A DNA stretch of 5,089 bases from Synergistaceae bacterium (GTDB lineage Bacteria; Synergistota; Synergistia; Synergistales; Synergistaceae), in contig JAISQP010000140.1 in NCBI GenBank assembly GCA_031274115.1, forward strand, positions 1 through 5,089, in the 5' to 3' direction. Positions 4,876 to 5,089 of the stretch are shown in pieces. Positions within the stretch are counted from its first letter, which is position 1. Every line of letters begins with the position of its first letter. The notes under the pieces are model-generated. The model saw only the letters and a list, made by a program, of their open reading frames with translations. It ran no database searches and had not been told where the DNA came from. Position numbers and translations under genes: made by a program.

Positions 4876-5089
4876 CAGCTCCATGACATGAACAATACTC
4901 TAAGGCAAGAATTACGACGTACGCCGGGACTGAGTCCATGCGCGGCGGTCGCGAACCTTGCAAAAATGCAGCGCTAGCAGTCTGTCGGATTTAGGAAAAT
5001 CACCTTGCAAATGCAACTTATTGAACTGTTTTATTAGAAATACACGGTTTTAAAGGTTCTCATTGCAAGTATTTAGCCAATGAAATTTA
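4876..5089. other. Non-coding tail with short repeats; no gene found
   Basis: No frame here has a credible start, ribosome site and family resemblance. A GC-rich island (about 4918-4980) containing the 11-bp palindrome GGACTGAGTCC (4927-4937) is sandwiched between AT-rich stretches. The motif ACCTTGCAAAAATGCA (4955-4970) recurs as ACCTTGCAAATGCA (5002-5015), and TTGCAA occurs a third time at 5063-5068. The mixed composition and small repeats could mark the end of an insertion sequence or a dispersed repeat, but no transposase fragment is visible. The window ends with ATGAAATTTA, which lacks a ribosome site and is not called. Confidence 0.5.
4955..5015 (+). repeat. Short direct repeat ACCTTGCAA(AA)ATGCA, two copies
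   Basis: Copies at 4955-4970 and 5002-5015 differ only by two extra A in the first. They are separated by 31 nt, and the shared TTGCAA core is self-complementary. Confidence 0.5.

Noticed and set aside
4853..4939. 28-codon minus-strand open frame in the right-hand spacer
   Set aside because: Too short, with no ribosome site and no family resemblance; not distinguishable from chance.
1..5089. tRNA, rRNA, CRISPR array or riboswitch
   Set aside because: No cloverleaf-like segment, regularly spaced repeats or recognisable aptamer core was seen by eye on either strand; a covariance-model scan could not be run.

Overview
This window looks like a piece of a moderately high-GC, diderm-type bacterial chromosome. 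Two proteins carry Sec signal peptides and the ABC genes point to a cell-envelope function. The style of the genes would fit a Synergistota-like anaerobe, but that is a guess from general resemblance; nothing in the window fixes the lineage.

All five intact or window-truncated genes lie on the minus strand and read right to left. From 3605 down to the left edge there is a tight four-gene row: a secreted alkaline phosphatase (1872-3605), a small exported protein resembling DUF3299 proteins (1340-1867), an ABC ATPase (630-1343) and the N-terminal part of an FtsX/MacB-like ABC permease (1-633, cut by the window edge). The phosphatase and DUF3299-like genes are 4 nt apart, and the next two junctions are both ATGA overlaps, so the last three genes are almost certainly translationally coupled. 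The trio resembles Zrg-type putative zinc-uptake cassettes. Its neighbour is a zinc enzyme, so a metal-supply or phosphate/metal link is plausible but inferred. A terminator-like hairpin plus T-rich tract lies inside the signal-peptide codons of the DUF3299-like gene, at the distance expected for the phosphatase terminator. This suggests transcription is partly cut or attenuated between the phosphatase and the transporter.

The spacer at 3606-3807 holds a 25-bp imperfect palindrome, which also reads as an 11-bp-spaced direct repeat like a Pho box. Next to it on the plus strand is the remnant of a ribbon-helix-helix (FitA/VapB-like) antitoxin at 3808 with an excellent ribosome binding site. It is broken by a frameshift and then an in-frame stop, and its 3' end is lost.

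To the right is an AT-richer, probably acquired module on the minus strand: a 75-aa protein of unknown family (4567-4794) overlapping by 14 nt a compact zeta-toxin-like P-loop kinase (3966-4580). It has the layout of a toxin-antitoxin pair. The last ~290 bases (4800-5089) carry no convincing gene, only a possible promoter, small inverted repeats and a short duplicated motif that may be the edge of a mobile or dispersed repeat.
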